Shown here one piece after another: positions 1 through 13,293 of a DNA stretch of 64,000 bases (position 1 is its first letter; every line of letters begins with the position of its first letter). Below the pieces are notes generated by a model, which was not told where the DNA came from, did not search any database, and saw only the letters and a program-made list of their open reading frames with translations. Origin of the DNA: Heterostelium album PN500 (taxonomy: Eukaryota; Evosea; Eumycetozoa; Acytosteliales; Acytosteliaceae). The stretch covers positions 1,577,146 through 1,641,145 of the forward strand of contig NW_008805072.1 in the NCBI RefSeq assembly GCF_000004825.1. The letters run 5' to 3'. Position numbers and translations under genes: made by a program.

Positions 1-594
1 TCTTGGGTGGCCAAAGCAGTGATACTTTTAAAAGAAAAAGAAAAGAAAAATTAGTCACGAATGAATGAATTAATAAAAGGAAATTATGTATAACTTACCC
101 TCCGGTCTTGATGGTACGGACGATCTTGGCAATGTCAATTACGATTTGGGTTGAACCACAGTCCTTGAGCAATGGGTAGATGGCTTCGAATCCGTTACCC
201 AACTCATCAATGGATTGGTTGACGACATCAGCAGAGACATTGGTGAAACCAATAGATAACAATTGGAATGCCTTACCAAAGTGTGATCCAACAGCATCGG
301 CTCTGATGAAACATTTTGAAGCATTTTGTGGGTTGACACCAACCTTTTAGGGTAAAGAAAGAAAGTGAGAAATAAAGAGCATTTAAAAATTAATTAGGTT
401 ATATAAGTTAATTAATAATTATATTTCTACTTTACCTCAATACCACGGAAAACACCACCCATAAAGGTACCAAAGTCATAAAAACTAAATTCAGTAGAGA
501 AGAGGATATCTTCCTTTTCTATTTTCTTTTCCTTTTTGGCCATGGTGCTGGCGACCAAAAGTGACATAATGAAAATGACTAATACTAATCTCAT
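1..594 (-). CDS. Putative secreted protein, C-terminus cut by window edge
   Basis: Three exons on the minus strand: 594-436, 343-99 and 24-1, with GT...AG introns (donors gtaaa and gtaag) and phases that join. The start ATG at 594 opens a hydrophobic stretch (MRLVLVIFIMSLLVASTMA) that looks like a cleavable signal peptide, followed by a Lys/Glu-rich segment. The mature part contains FSFYDFGTFMGGVFRGIE and later a region with two cysteines (ASKCF, LKDCG). I do not recognise the family. A secreted or endolysosomal protein is inferred only from the signal peptide. The reading frame continues past position 1, so length and C-terminus are unknown. It is divergent from the large 7TM gene at 2771, with about 2.2 kb between them. 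Confidence 0.75.
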
Positions 595-2770
595 GGTTGT
601 TTTTTCTTTAGATTTAGAAATATTAATAATCCAAGTTTAGGTGTTATAGTTGTTGTTGTTCTTGATATGAAAAGGATTGAAAACAATGATGAACCAAATC
701 AAAATGCTCCAGTATTTATAATTAACTTCTGCCATTATAAAAATATATTTTTAATATTTAAAATATGATTGGATTAATATTATTGATGTGATACTACAAT
801 GCATGCTGCAACACTCTAACATTGCATTATTTTTGCTCATTGTTATCCGGATGTGTTTGTTTCCTTCCTTTACAAAATACCAATTAATATAATGAGTTTT
901 TGATGATCATAATGAAAATGAACATCAGATAACTACAACTCATCTTTGGCACCACTAGAATATGCAGCAGTCTAGCAATCATTGCTTCATTTTTTTTTCA
1001 TATCAACATTAGGTATGAGTGTGTTAGCTCATTTTATTACTTTTTTTTTTTTTATATATATATATTATCACCTTTTCACACACATCCACACACACCTCAC
1101 ACCAAATAAATCTTCCAACCTATCAACAACAACATCGAACTAAATCATCTGATGTTTATAAAGTATAGCGCTAACATGCTTCACCCCTATATAAATAATA
1201 AAAACAATGCAATGCAAACGATTGAAAGAACAGTAATGAAAAAAGTTATGATGAAAAATAATTGTATTGTATAATATTATTATAAGTTTATATGATCAGA
1301 AGTGTTGAAGTTTAGAGTGAATACATACACCAATCATTATATCTTTGTTCATTACACTATTGTGTTGTTATTATTAAAGTAACTAACATTTAATATGTTC
1401 ATTCTGATGATACACATATTTTTGAACCTCTAATTCTTTTTAATTTCTCCACCCAATGAATGACATTACAAAATTACCATATTAACTATATTAGTGAAAA
1501 CAAATAGATATTGGGCAAATCTTGTTCATATAAAATTATTATTTTTGTAAATGTTTGTTCTACAATTAATTGTTTGTAAAGAGAGGTAAACACTTTTATT
1601 TAAATGCTTGATCTTTGAAAAAATAAACTTTTGACTGTAGGAGTACTGCGCCATTATAAACAGACGAGAAAAAGAGTTTTTGGAATCTCTAATTAGATTT
1701 GCTTGATAACTTTGTATAATTGAGTGGTGAACTGCGTAGATCTACGTTTTTTTCTTGTTTGGAACCGACTCTACCCACTTTGTGATAAACATTACAATTT
1801 TTTCAAAGGTCAGTCAAAGAAATAAACTTTCTTTATTGTATAACAGAATAATGAAGTTACTCTAGAGCATTATTCTAATGATTACCACTGCAATAACTAC
1901 ATTCTGATAGGTTGTCAGTTTTGATGAGGTTTTCGTAGGAAGAGTAGTAACAACACCTCCATATAGAAAATAACACCTTTCCACCAACAAACTCTACAGA
2001 AATATCCTAAAGGACCTTTTCCAAGTCAGTCAAACAGTCTAAATAGAGGTATTAATTTTGAAAGATCTGAAGCCTCTTCGCTGCAATTTCCGATCCAAGC
2101 GGGGTTTCATTCTCTCCCTCGCAACCTCATTTGTTACAACCAAATTAATCTTCAAAAAATAAAATAAAATAAAATAAAAACAACATCAAATTAAAAAAAA
2201 AGAGTAATCCTGACTTAATTAGAGGATTGAAAATTACAAAAAAAAACCACAAATTATTATAAATATCTTTTTATTTTCAGTAATGGGTTGCAATTTTGCG
2301 AGCAAGATATTTTTTAAGTAAAATTCTTGTTTAACGTAGTTGATATTTTTTTAAAGATTGATGAAGTAAGAGGGGCATAAAGCTTTAAGAAAAAAACAAA
2401 AAAAAAACAAAAAAACTAGAATCGATGTGTGTCAAAAAACACCAGTTACCACACACCAGTTTCATCACCAAATCTTTTTTTATTCTTAAAAGAAGGGTTT
2501 TTATTTTTTTTTTCTCTCGGACAAACAATGTTGGGATTTTTTTGATTCTTTTTTTGATTTTAAATCTATTATACTACAAATATCTATCAATATATACAAA
2601 TTTGTTTGGAGAAGTAAACCATATATTTATTGAAATATAAAAGTTTCTCGAGAGAAAAGAAAAATAAAGATAAATAGTTTTTTATTTGTTTTTGTTTTTT
2701 TTTTTTTGTAAATTTCCATTTTACAATAGATTCAATTTGCCAATTGTTTCTAAGAGTGTTGCATCGAGAA
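595..2770. other. Long divergent intergenic region, no gene seen
   Basis: About 2.2 kb between two divergent starts. It is AT-rich with T and A runs and an (AAAAT)n stretch near 2157-2178. The part from about 1614 to 2120 is less AT-rich and holds the 12-bp palindrome CGTAGATCTACG at 1735-1746, but I could not assign an RNA gene. The open frames on both strands around 2425-2870 are low-complexity (F/K/I-rich) and lack coding character. The region probably holds the promoters of both flanking genes. Confidence 0.5.
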
Positions 2771-5700
2771 ATGAATATACAAAGAATGTTGGTTAGGTGG
2801 TGGAGTTCTACTTTTATTATACTTCTGTTTTTGGTGTTGGCTATATATATACCGACACCTAGCCTGGCCATTGAAGTTCAGTCGTCGGTGGTCTCTGAGA
2901 AAAGTACAAATGTAGTTGGACTCGATATGAATTTTGCATTGATGGAGGTGACTTTTGACAGTGATCTCTACATGCTTCAATCGATAAGTTGCTCCAATTT
3001 CACATGTGAAACACCAGCCATCGATTGTACCTGCGACTACACTAGCACATCGCGATGTGGACAAACCGTGTCTGGCAATCCTTCGTGTCCTGCCTGTCCA
3101 ACCAACACCACTGCACACTATGGCAATGAGGAAGTTATATACCAACTGTGTGACTATGTCAACAAACCCTGGATACCAATTGAAGCCAACCGAACCTACA
3201 GCTATGAAAATATTCAAGGACCTCTAGCTTTCCGTTATAAAGCTAATACATCATATTGCGAGGGTATAAGAGTAATGTATCAAATTTCATATCGATTTGA
3301 ATGAAAATTAAACCAATTTTCTAATTAATTTATTATTACTGTGTTTTATTTTTAGTTATATGCATCACAAGAACAAGGTAGTTTTATTTTGTTTGCAAAT
3401 ACAGATAATACAGAAACTGGAAGAATGATTGGATATGAAAACCCATATCTAAATAATATTTTGAATATCTGTCCAACCGATAATGTCGACTGGGCCAATG
3501 TGTTGGTGTGGACCAACGATACTTATTTCATTTCTATAATTCCCACGACGCAATCTATTTCTTTTTCTTTGTCTATTTTTTCTGCGCCAATTTCAAAGCC
3601 ATTGCCAACTGCTCCAAAATGTACAGATCTCACAACCGATCACAAATGTATTAACGATGGAGAACTTATTACTGGCCAATCACATATTAGCGAACAGCCA
3701 AATTTCTACACATTTGTAGTGGACAGGCCAATGAATCTATCGATTGGTTGTCCAGCACTTCAAGAGGATATAGATTTCTTTATTTCCGATGATCCGAGTG
3801 AACCTTATCCAACAGCAATCTCTCAAAACATTAAATGGGTTTATAATCATCCAGGTAAGAAGAAAAGATAATCAACTTTTTCAAAAGTTATTTAGTTTGC
3901 TTTTTTCAACACAGAGAAGAAAATTAATTTTAATGTTATTTTTCAATATTTACTTAGTTGATGACTATGTTACTTTGGCTATTGGTCCCTATGAGAATGG
4001 AACTAAAAAAATATTATATATTTCGATTGTTCCGTATTATCCTTCTAACTATTCATGTTCTGTTACCAGTTCAGCACAGATCTGGCCAATATCGATTGTA
4101 AATAATTCACCGAGCGGTGGAACCTACAATATTATGGGCACAGCCAGACTGTTGTATCCCGATGGTTCGGTTACACGTAGTGACTATTGGGAGAATACCA
4201 GAGCATTTTTTGTATCCTATCCAAGAGTGAACATCAATCCATTGTGGCCAGTACCCTATGTACTAGAGTCGTTCGATCTCTTCAAAAAGATCAACTTTTT
4301 CGAAACTCTACAATTCAACGACAATCAAAATCCACCAAAGAATCACACATTCCAAGCCGCTTTTATTCTATCGTACCGTGAAGACTCCTTAGTTATTCAC
4401 AGTGATATCAACACAATCGTTGGATCGAAGCTTCAATTTTTAAATACATTAGTTGATTCCAAAGGAAATGTAAGTAATAGCATTGTTTCATGAATTTTAA
4501 AGACTCTACTAACAAACAAAACATTATTACATTTTAATTTATTAGCCAGTTGATATTACAGTTGGATTCCAATTGAATAATTCAAAATGTGATTATGATC
4601 AATTCAATCAGGTGTTGGATCTAATCAAGTCAACAGAGAGTCAGATTTTCAATTCGAAATCGTATGCAGAGGTATCGACTTTGAGATACATGATCGATAT
4701 CTACACACTTAGAGATGCTTGGGTTGGTTGTATGGGTCAAGCCAATGATCTTCTGCAAATAGAAACAGTGGACACCAATCAGCTATCGACTATCTGTACC
4801 TATACACCAAGCGATCCAGAGTATCAATTGGACCCATGTTGCAATTCCACTCGTCAATTCTTCCAGTGTTGTATACCACGTAATGTGACTGTGCCAACCA
4901 AGAGTTTCGTTGGTGTCTACAATAACTTGGTCGATCAACAGTGTTCCAGCTATGGTTGTACCGTATCGATTCTCGATGATTACTACAAGTCTTTGACCGA
5001 TGTGGAGGACGGTGCCTGTGCAATTAGCTATGCAGACTACCAGGAATTCCAATCGAGCATTGCCAACACACTGCGTTCTTGTAAATATGTATACGATCGA
5101 ATCAGTTGTGACAACGACTCGATGTGTGGAAACGGTACCACATGCAATCTATACTCTCGTTACTGTGAACCAAGTAGAATAAGCCAAGACTATGCTTACA
5201 TCGATTGTGTTTTGAATTCCAGTTCGTCTGCAACCATCTACTTCCTCAAGAGCCAAAATCATTGGTCGACAGTAGATGATCTTTACAATTCATTCTTGTC
5301 GGACGATTGTGTTTATCATTCTGGTAATTTCTATCGAACTAGATACACCTATGAAACAACAGCGAACATCTCGCTGTGCTATCCACCACCGTCATGTGTC
5401 GATGAGACTTGTGAAGTCGAACACGATGTCTGCTACGATGGTTACTACGGTGGTTATCGTTGGACCAAGAATCAATACTCTCCAGAGATGTGTGAGCTTA
5501 ACACTTTGTGTCCTTGGATAGAGTGTTTGAATGACGACCCAACTTGTGAACAACAATGTAATACAAAGACCCACTATTGTGGTCATTGTTCGAATAACCA
5601 GACATTCTGCCATTACATCCCCGATTACAATTCTGAAGCTACCTGTAAAGATAAACAGGTTTGTTTGTTGCCAAATGGTGACTACCAAGTTGGAAAGACA

Positions 5701-8121
5701 GCAACTGAATGTGCAGCACTAGGTAGATGTACTCAAGCTTGTGGAAAGAAGTGTGTTGGTCCATCGAAAGTTTGTATTGCACCAGCGATCACTCAAGCCA
5801 ATTGCGTGGATGCAAACGTTCCATTTGCCAACTGGAATTCAACGTTTGGTTATTGTTACAACAACTACACTCAGGCACAATGCACAGGCACCAAATTCAA
5901 GTGGTTAAACTGTCCTGCTTTGGCGTCATCTGAATGCAAATACCAAGTGTTAGGAAACGATATGTGTGCCGTAGAAGACATACCTTGTGCAACCGAGCAA
6001 CAATGTACATCGAAAGGAGGTTCATGTTCTGACAGCTACTTCTTTGACCCAGCGAACGTATTGAACTATCCACCTGGAATAGGTAAATGTGTACACGGAC
6101 ACTACGCCTACTTCAGTGAGAATACACTACCGACTTGTAACTATGAGAATGAACACGATTCTCCAAGAGGATGTTTCTCTGCAGTTCCTAAAGTCTATAC
6201 CAAAACGGATTGTTTGAAATTGGGTAATAACTATACATGGTGGGAACAATCTACAAACAAGACAACTTGTGAGTCGTATTTCGGTTGTAAGATACCAGAT
6301 GATGCGCCATTCAGTGCTCAGAATCAACATCGTTTCAATGAGATGACCGAAGAACAATGTGGTCATTGCGATAGTAATCACGAGTGGTCTAAAATGTTTC
6401 AATGGACACCGGCACGATGGTTGCCAGGTGTACTAAAGACTGTGCAATGGTTGCCTGCTGCACCTATCAACGTAACATCTTGGGAGCCTGCTTTCGACTT
6501 GGAAGCATTCTCGGAAGCTATGAGTAATGCTTACTACGGTCACGTCGTAGATCTTCTACGTTCTTCAGCTATGTGTAGAATGGAACGTCTGCAAGAAACC
6601 TTGAGTTCGATTGCCTGCAGTTGTTCAGGTCCTGGTGGTTCACAATGTTTTACATCGTCGGCAATCCTACTGGGTACAACTCAAGCGTGTGCTCTCGATT
6701 CATCTATATTCAAATTCTCGCTCGGTCATCTCATTTTCAATCCAGATTCCGTACCGAGTTCATGTAACAGTGTCATTGTCTCACAGATTAGTAAGCAGCT
6801 ATTCAAGGCAACGACAACCACCTCACTTAGTTCCGATTTCGTATCCTACAAGAAACCCGATAACTATGCAATCTATAATTCACACGGTGGATTAATTGGT
6901 TCGTTATTGAATGACGGTATCAAAGTGCAAGCTACCGGTGTCAATAACTACGGTGTGTGTCTTCAAGCCGGTGAGTTGTCTTCACAGTTCGAGTACTATG
7001 ACTTTGCTACAGAGAGCGTCAACGATTCCAGTGTATTGGTACCTGTAGATGCAGAGATAACTGCAACCATTAGAGAACCTGGTTCACCTGTAATGATTTG
7101 TGCCAACTTCTCTGCACCCTATCAATCGTATTTCCCAATTGTACGTGTTGCTAATTGGCGTGACGTTCAAAAGGAGATATTCGATCGATCGGCAACAGCA
7201 ATGATCTACACACTCGGTGCTATCTTTGCTTTGAACGCACTCTGGGGAATCATTCAACTTGGAATGGTACTCTACAAAGTGATTTACAATATCGATCGAT
7301 TCAAGCTGGTACACTTGTTAATTGCCACCGTTACTTTGTTCATAACGATTAGAGCGATCTACTTCTTTATGTTACCAAGTGGTAAACTATCGCAATCGGG
7401 TATTGCCGACTATATCTTGGTTGTATTGCCAACCTTTATTTACTTTACATCGTTCTCTATCATTGTTGTATTGTGGTACGTCATCGTAAGATCTAAACTC
7501 AGTAACAACATTCTCTCGAAATTCTCAACGATGATCGGTGTAATCAATATCATCCTCTACGTATTGTTTATCATTATTATATTGGTGTTTAACTTCTCGG
7601 AACGAAAGTATTCCAACGATTGTGGTGCACGTCTCGTCGTTGAGCAAACCAACACAACACCACAACGTATCGTATCGATATTCTATGCTGTGGTACAAGC
7701 TGTCATCTCGCTTATTATCGGAGCTGCATTCGTTTATCTTGGTGGTTCGATCTACTTGATGATGAAGTTCAGAAAGAGTGTAACCACCAGCGAAAGCGGA
7801 TCGGAACAACAACAACGTATCTTCTTGGTGACACACACCTGTTCGATTGGTTTCATCTTGCATTGCGTATTCGTATTGATCTTGGTCGCTGCCAACCCAT
7901 CGAATATCGTATTCAGCTTCGTTGGTCTCATAGTGACTGAGATCATCCCGGTCATGAGTATTCTCTACTCTTACAACCAAGGTCATCTCGGTGGTATCCG
8001 TCAGAGTACCAACACAACCAGAATGGCTTATATCACACCTTCGAAAGAGTCATTCACAACCCAAAGAGATACTTCAATGAAGAGCAGCAGCACAACATCA
8101 ATGTCATCAATGATGCGTTAA
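2771..8121 (+). CDS. Very large cysteine-rich ectodomain 7TM protein
   Basis: Four exons, 2771-3271, 3356-3854, 3958-4469 and 4546-8121, give 1,695 residues. The introns are 76-103 nt, AT-rich and end in AG. I chose the ATG at 2771 because it opens a signal-anchor-like sequence (WWSSTFIILLFLVLAIYI). The next ~1,350 residues form an extracellular-type region with many NxT/NxS sites and dozens of cysteines. From about residue 1387 there are seven hydrophobic helices separated by short charged loops, then a Ser/Thr-rich tail ending TSMSSMMR. This layout resembles the dictyostelid family of receptor-like proteins with a C-terminal 7TM module, possibly the THH1/TOM1/TOM3 type. That assignment is inference from topology; ligand and partners are unknown. 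A plasma-membrane adhesion or sensing role is plausible. Confidence 0.85.
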
Positions 8122-8442
8122 CCCAAAACAAAACAAAACAAAACAAACAGATATTTAAAAAAAAAATGTGTAATATTACATAAAAAAACTTATACATATA
8201 TATTTAACTCAAATTTTCAAATAAAGTATATAAACTAAACTCAACTCTCAAACTACTACTATAAGTTTGAGTTCTTAATTTATAATTAACAATTGTCATA
8301 AATTCTTCTATTTAAATTAGTTTCTCTTTTGCTAAATTAACTGTCACAAAAATGTTTTTAAAATTTGAAAAAAAAAAAAAAAAATATATTTGTTTGAATC
8401 ATTTATAAACTAATAGTTAGTTAGTTAGTTATTAATATAAAG
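8122..8442. other. Intergenic spacer between the 7TM gene and bud31
   Basis: A 321-bp AT-rich spacer with A runs and short TA stretches. The AAAACAAAACAAAAC run just after the 7TM stop is typical 3' UTR sequence. A (TTAG)n stretch lies at 8413-8429, just before bud31. No gene seen. Confidence 0.5.
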
Positions 8443-8950
8443 ATGCCAAAGATAAAGACAAAGAGAAAGAAGTATCCAGAAGGATGGGAAGAGTTAGAAC
8501 CAAAATTAGATGAATTTCAACAACAGATGAGAGAAGGTATGTAGTTGCTAATATTGATGTCAAAGTTTATTATATATTAATATAAAAGACGAAATTACTA
8601 TTTCAGCTGAAAACGAACCACACGAAGGTAAAAGAAAAGTAGAAGTATTATGGCCAATCTTTAGAATTCATCATCAAAGATCTAGATATATATATGAATT
8701 GTTCTACAAGAAAGATGGAATCAGCAGAGAACTATACGAGTTTTGTTTGAACGAAGGCTATGCCGATAAGAATCTAATAGCTAAATGGAAGAAGATTGGA
8801 TACGAACGTCTATGCTGTCTACGGTGTATACAAACTAAAGATCATAATCATTCAACTTGTATATGTCGTGTACCAAAAGATAAACTGGAAGAAGGAAACA
8901 TCGTTCAATGTGTACAATGTGGTTGTAAAGGTTGTGCAAGTGGCGATTAA
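8443..8950 (+). CDS. bud31: BUD31/G10 homologue, spliceosome component
   Basis: Two exons, 8443-8536 and 8607-8950, give 145 residues, almost the length of human BUD31 (144). The N-terminus [16 protein letters not shown] and the segment [18 protein letters not shown] are hallmarks of the G10 family. The C-terminal half carries the conserved cysteines ([30 protein letters not shown]) that bind a zinc cluster in this family. BUD31 is a nuclear subunit of the activated spliceosome (NTC-associated). The intron is 70 nt with donor gtatgt and acceptor tttcag. Assignment is secure from motif order and length. Confidence 0.97.
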
Positions 8951-9129
8951 CTAATAAATATGATAGGCTTTAAACATGTAGATTTTTTTGATATGTTGAA
9001 TACGATACAAACGACAGTATATTCAACTAAAGAGTTTAGTTTTATTATTATTTTTACAAATGTTAATAGTAGTTATCTTTACTTGGTATTGTTATAAAAC
9101 ATTCATTTAATAATTAATTAAATCTTATT

Positions 9130-10455
9130 TTAATCATTATCACACAGCATGTATTTAAGTTGATTTCCATGGAGAAGTAGTCTTTTCAGGTCGGAAGTCG
9201 TCATGAATCCACCGTCGTAGCAACCGGACAGCGCCAGTATATAGGGTTCATAGTACCGGTGGATTTCAATTGAACTATCGAATATCTTGATGATGGCGCT
9301 CGAAGGAATTGAATAGAATGGATGTAGTTTGATATATTTACGACCGAGCTTGATGTGTCTGACCGAGTCTGGTATCGATTTCTCTGGCAGCTTGATGATG
9401 TAGTCCTCACAGAACTTTAGCTTTTTCAACTTCTGTGGCAACACATTGGCTTTGATCTCCTGATTGAAAGAGTTACCAAACTTGAGATATATTAGTGATT
9501 GAGGCAGCACGTCGTACTCAATGGGTTGGTTAAAGTCACGGTCGAACCGCAGATAGACCAGTCCGTTCGGCAGACTTCCAGGCTCCAGAGGCTGGTTAAA
9601 CGATGCGCCAAAGCGAAGTGTTTCCAGACAGCTAGGTAACACGCCCGGCTCTATCAGTTGGTTGTAGTGGTCGGACAGCTTAAGATAGGTAATGGTATTG
9701 GGTAGAATGTTCTTTGCAAACGGTTGATTGTAGCGAGTTCCAAGGTCGAGTGTTTGGAGATGCGGTGGCAGAACATCTCTCTCAAACAACCGATTAAAGT
9801 GAAAACCAAACGTCAGATTCTTTAGATTCGAAGGCAGTGTATGAGGTTGTAATTCACAATCGAAATACCATCCAAACGTCAGATTAGTAATGCTACTGGG
9901 TAGAGTTCCTGTGATATCTTGATTGAATGTAAATCCAAACTGTAGTGAAACCAACGATTCTGGAATGGTACGTGGTGGAATATAATAATTAAACTTTGCA
10001 CCAAAAGTAAGATTTAAAACATCTCTTGGAATATTTGGTATCTTTCCAGTTGCTAAATTAATTAAATTTAATTAATTTCCAAACCTTTTTTTTTTTTTTA
10101 AAAAAATATAATAATACTATAAAACAATAAAAAACTTACATGGATCTAAAGAATTTACAATAAAGTTTGTTGGTTGTTCATTGTCTTTGCCCAGTATGAT
10201 AGAGAGTTGCGATAAAGATGGTGCACTCAGGTTAAGAGACTGTATGATTTGTTCAGAGAATGAATGTAGACTGTATTTATGTTGGTGGTAGTACTCTTTG
10301 GAGTGATAGACATTGGCAGTGTCCACAGAGAATATCAGATATTTGTCTCTATGTGAAAACAGAGTCTTGCACGACAGAACAAAACAAATCCTATCAGAGT
10401 TGTCCTCTATATTATTAATGATATTCTTTAATATTATATGTGGAAGAGATAACAT
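9130..10455 (-). CDS. F-box-like/FNIP-repeat protein
   Basis: Two exons on the minus strand, 10455-10140 and 10052-9130, give 412 residues. The N-terminus (LPHIILKNIINNIEDNSDR, then LSCKTLFSHRDKY) has the pattern of a dictyostelid F-box-like motif. After it come FNIP repeats of about 22 residues, each with an F-N-x-x-I/L-x-x-x-x-LP core (for example FGFTFNQDI, RYNQPFAKNILP, FNQPLEPGSLP). FNIP repeats form a leucine-rich-repeat-like solenoid and are hugely expanded in dictyostelids; their function is poorly known. If the F-box is real the protein could be an SCF substrate adaptor (inference). It is oriented opposite to a second FNIP gene at 11449. Confidence 0.9.
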
Positions 10456-10866
10456 TCTTTAATTAAATCTCTATCCTTCTCTCTATTCTATCTTTAGAGG
10501 AGAAAAAAAAAACAAAAAAATTAATTATTAATTTCATTTTTAAGATATATTTATATTTTTGGAATAAAATACACACAAAAATTAATTTAAAAAAAAAAAA
10601 CCAATTAAATTAAATAAATAATACAAAAAAAAATTCTCAAAAAAACTAGCATTAAAAAAAACACAACACTGTGAACTTATTTAATTAACATTTGCATCGA
10701 CTCAAGTTACAAAAAAACAGAAAAAAAAAAAGTTGTGTATTTAAAATCTCCAATCATATGATAATTAATTGAATAAAATATTTTATTGGTGTTTATATTT
10801 GTTAATAATAACCAACTTTTTTTTTTTATGGTGTGAGATAGAAGAATAGAGAAAAATATCAATATC
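10456..10866. other. Divergent intergenic region
   Basis: A 411-bp, extremely AT-rich spacer between a minus-strand FNIP gene and a plus-strand small membrane protein gene. It contains several A runs and AATTAAAT-type sequence. No gene or clear regulatory motif seen; it probably contains both promoters. Confidence 0.5.
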
Positions 10867-11346
10867 ATGAAATTAGTTTGTTCATATTTACCGTTGTCTT
10901 TCGGTTTGGCAATGTCTTTGACTTTGTTTGGTGGTAGATTGTATGAAGTTCTGATGGTCGATAGTAAGTGGAATAAGAAACCATCGCTCATTCAACCAAA
11001 GGCAGGTGGCATCGAAAAGAATAATATAATCACCAAATGTGGTACCGTTCTCTTAGAGGTCACAGTAATCTACTCACTTTATCTATATCAGAATCATAGG
11101 GATGTATTGATTCCACTGACTATCAGTGCAGTCAGCCATTGCATTGAACGACTGTTCGAACTACTCTATTTGACGCCCAAACTAACAGAGATTGAGAAAC
11201 TACCAGAGGCTGCCGTAACAGAGAGTATCGCTAATAAATACATCAAGAGAAGCAAACTAAGAATACCTCTTTCCATTATTACCAACCTATATTTAATGGA
11301 GTCATTGTTTGTTATTATAAAAAATAATTATAATAAATTAAAATAA
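10867..11346 (+). CDS. Small multi-span membrane protein, unknown
   Basis: A single-exon frame of 159 residues with an ATG preceded by AT-rich leader. It has about four hydrophobic segments: residues ~8-25, ~58-75 (VLLEVTVIYSLYLY), ~82-104 (VLIPLTISAVSHCIERLFELL) and ~135-152. The intervening loops are charged and the tail is lysine-rich. I do not recognise the family. Composition and codon use (mixed TTG, CTC, GTC) match the neighbouring host genes, which supports a real gene. It sits between two FNIP-repeat genes. Confidence 0.7.
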   Translation: MKLVCSYLPLSFGLAMSLTLFGGRLYEVLMVDSKWNKKPSLIQPKAGGIEKNNIITKCGTVLLEVTVIYSLYLYQNHRDVLIPLTISAVSHCIERLFELLYLTPKLTEIEKLPEAAVTESIANKYIKRSKLRIPLSIITNLYLMESLFVIIKNNYNKLK

Positions 11347-11448
11347 TAGATAACCAAAAAAAACTAAGAATAGTTTTCGTTTTCAAATAAAATTGAAATC
11401 TAGATTTCTTTTCTACTCTTTTTTTTGATAATAATAATATTTATAAGA

Positions 11449-13079
11449 ATGAATGATAAATCATTATTATCATTAAACTTTGTTACTATCCTTGATATAT
11501 TCAAGTTAATAAAGTCGAATGTAGATCAAATATCTTTATTGTTCACTTGTAAATACTTTTATTATCATAAAAGTAGATTATTAACTTTAAAGTTTTATTC
11601 ATCTCATTCCTTTAAACAACATTGTCTACTAAGAGATACAATTTCTATACTATATGAGAAACATGTAGCTGAAATAAAAACAAATGATGCTGCTAATATG
11701 TTTTCAATATACTTATCCAAAACATCAGAGGATGAAAAGTTTATTTTATCAAAAAGTATGTATTTAATACAAAGAAAACCATAGTAAACATTTGTCTAAT
11801 ACTATTGTTATATGTAGATGGTAGAAATAGAGTAACTGTATATATAAATAATAAAAATAATAATGATATGAAGGAAATAGAAACATTATCAAAGGTATAT
11901 AATACTCTAAAGATTAAGGATAACCTCCATTCCACATTGAAATCTTTGAACTCCATCGAAAATGCTGAGATCAGTAAAAGATTCACTGCTACCCTAACCG
12001 AAGGAATGTTACCATCGAATCTAAAGAAACTGTATATCAAAGAGAATACCGTCATTGGAGTAAACAGTTTACCAGAATCATTGCGATCTCTTCGATTGGG
12101 TGTTTACTACGGTCATGGATTAACAATTGGAATGCTGCCAAAGTATCTGACTACCTTGAGGCTGATGTCACCGATGGTGTTGGTACCTGGCCTACTTCCA
12201 CAGTCCCTTCAGAAATTTGAATACGATACAACCTTTAATATCACTATAAATAGATCCATTCTTCCAAACAACCTTAAAGTATTGATCGCAGGACTATCTA
12301 TGAAATTCGAGGCCGGCGCCATTCCATCATCAGTCAGGAAATTCGTAAGCTCCGCTCACTTTGATATCGAGGCATTTGAAAATCCCAATACCCTAGAAAT
12401 TTTACAGTTCTCACCATTATTTAACGATCCTATAGGGCCAGGTAGTCTACCAATGAATATCAAAGAGTTGATATTTGGCCGCTTCTTTAACCAACCAATT
12501 GAACGTGATGTCATTCCATCTAACACCGAAACCGTCATATTTCATTGTTTCCAAGCGAAAACCGTTCTCCACCCAAATATTTTTCCAAACTCTGTAAAAA
12601 CCATTGAATTTTATCAAGGTTTCAATGAACGTTTAACAAATGGAGTACTACCATCGACATTGCAGACACTCGATTTGGGTCAATGTTTCAACCAACCTAT
12701 TTTACCATTGTCTCTCCCGAATAGTTTGAAACAATTAGTGTTTGGAACCTCATTCAATCAGCCATTAGTACCACACTCTTTGCCGTCCAATCTTGAGTTG
12801 TTGAATCTAGGTGGCTATAATCATAGAATTATCAAGGGTACAATACCATCTTCTTTAACTCAACTCATTTTTGGTTATGATTTTACCGACTACAAAGAAA
12901 TGGTTCACAGTGTCAGATCGATTGCCAAGTCTTTACCAGAGAATCTCAATCGCTGGAAAATAGAATCATACAATCACGATGTTGTTATTCAAAGAATATC
13001 AAATAATCATTTATTACTTCAAACTGAAAGTTTGACTTTTGGTGGATTTTTAAAAATTGAAGATGATCAACTAGATTAA
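11449..13079 (+). CDS. F-box-like/FNIP-repeat protein
   Basis: Two exons, 11449-11755 and 11818-13079, give 522 residues; donor gtatgt, acceptor tatgtag. The N-terminus (FVTILDIFKLIKSNVDQ, then FTCKYFYYHKSRL) is F-box-like, as in the FNIP gene at 9130-10455. The rest is FNIP solenoid: repeats such as LFNDPIGPGSLP, RFFNQPIERDVIP, GFNERLTNGVLP, CFNQPILPLSLP and SFNQPLVPHSLP. Early repeats are more degenerate than late ones. The two genes share layout and intron position, so they are probably an inverted duplicate pair that has since diverged. Function unknown; an SCF adaptor role is only a possibility. Confidence 0.9.
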
Positions 13080-13293
13080 AACAATAAAGATTGTTTGGTT
13101 ATTATTTGTAAGGAAAAAAAAAGTGCCAACTATCAATGATTTTAGATTTACATTAAAGAATCCTTTCGTAATTCTCTTTTAAAATCTTTTTTTTTTATCA
13201 TCTGTTTTGTCGGCTGAGTGTTTCTGTTTAGTTTATTTGCGAAATACGAATATATAGATATATTATATAAAGCTGATAGCTGATAAAGAAAGA

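Noticed and set aside
1735-1746. CGTAGATCTACG palindrome as an ncRNA or operator
   Set aside because: Isolated palindrome without supporting stem, partner site or known motif; kept only as a note in the spacer entry.
2425-2871. Overlapping open frames on both strands just before the 7TM gene
   Set aside because: Low-complexity Phe/Lys/Ile-rich translations from A/T runs; no start context and the true signal-anchor starts at 2771.
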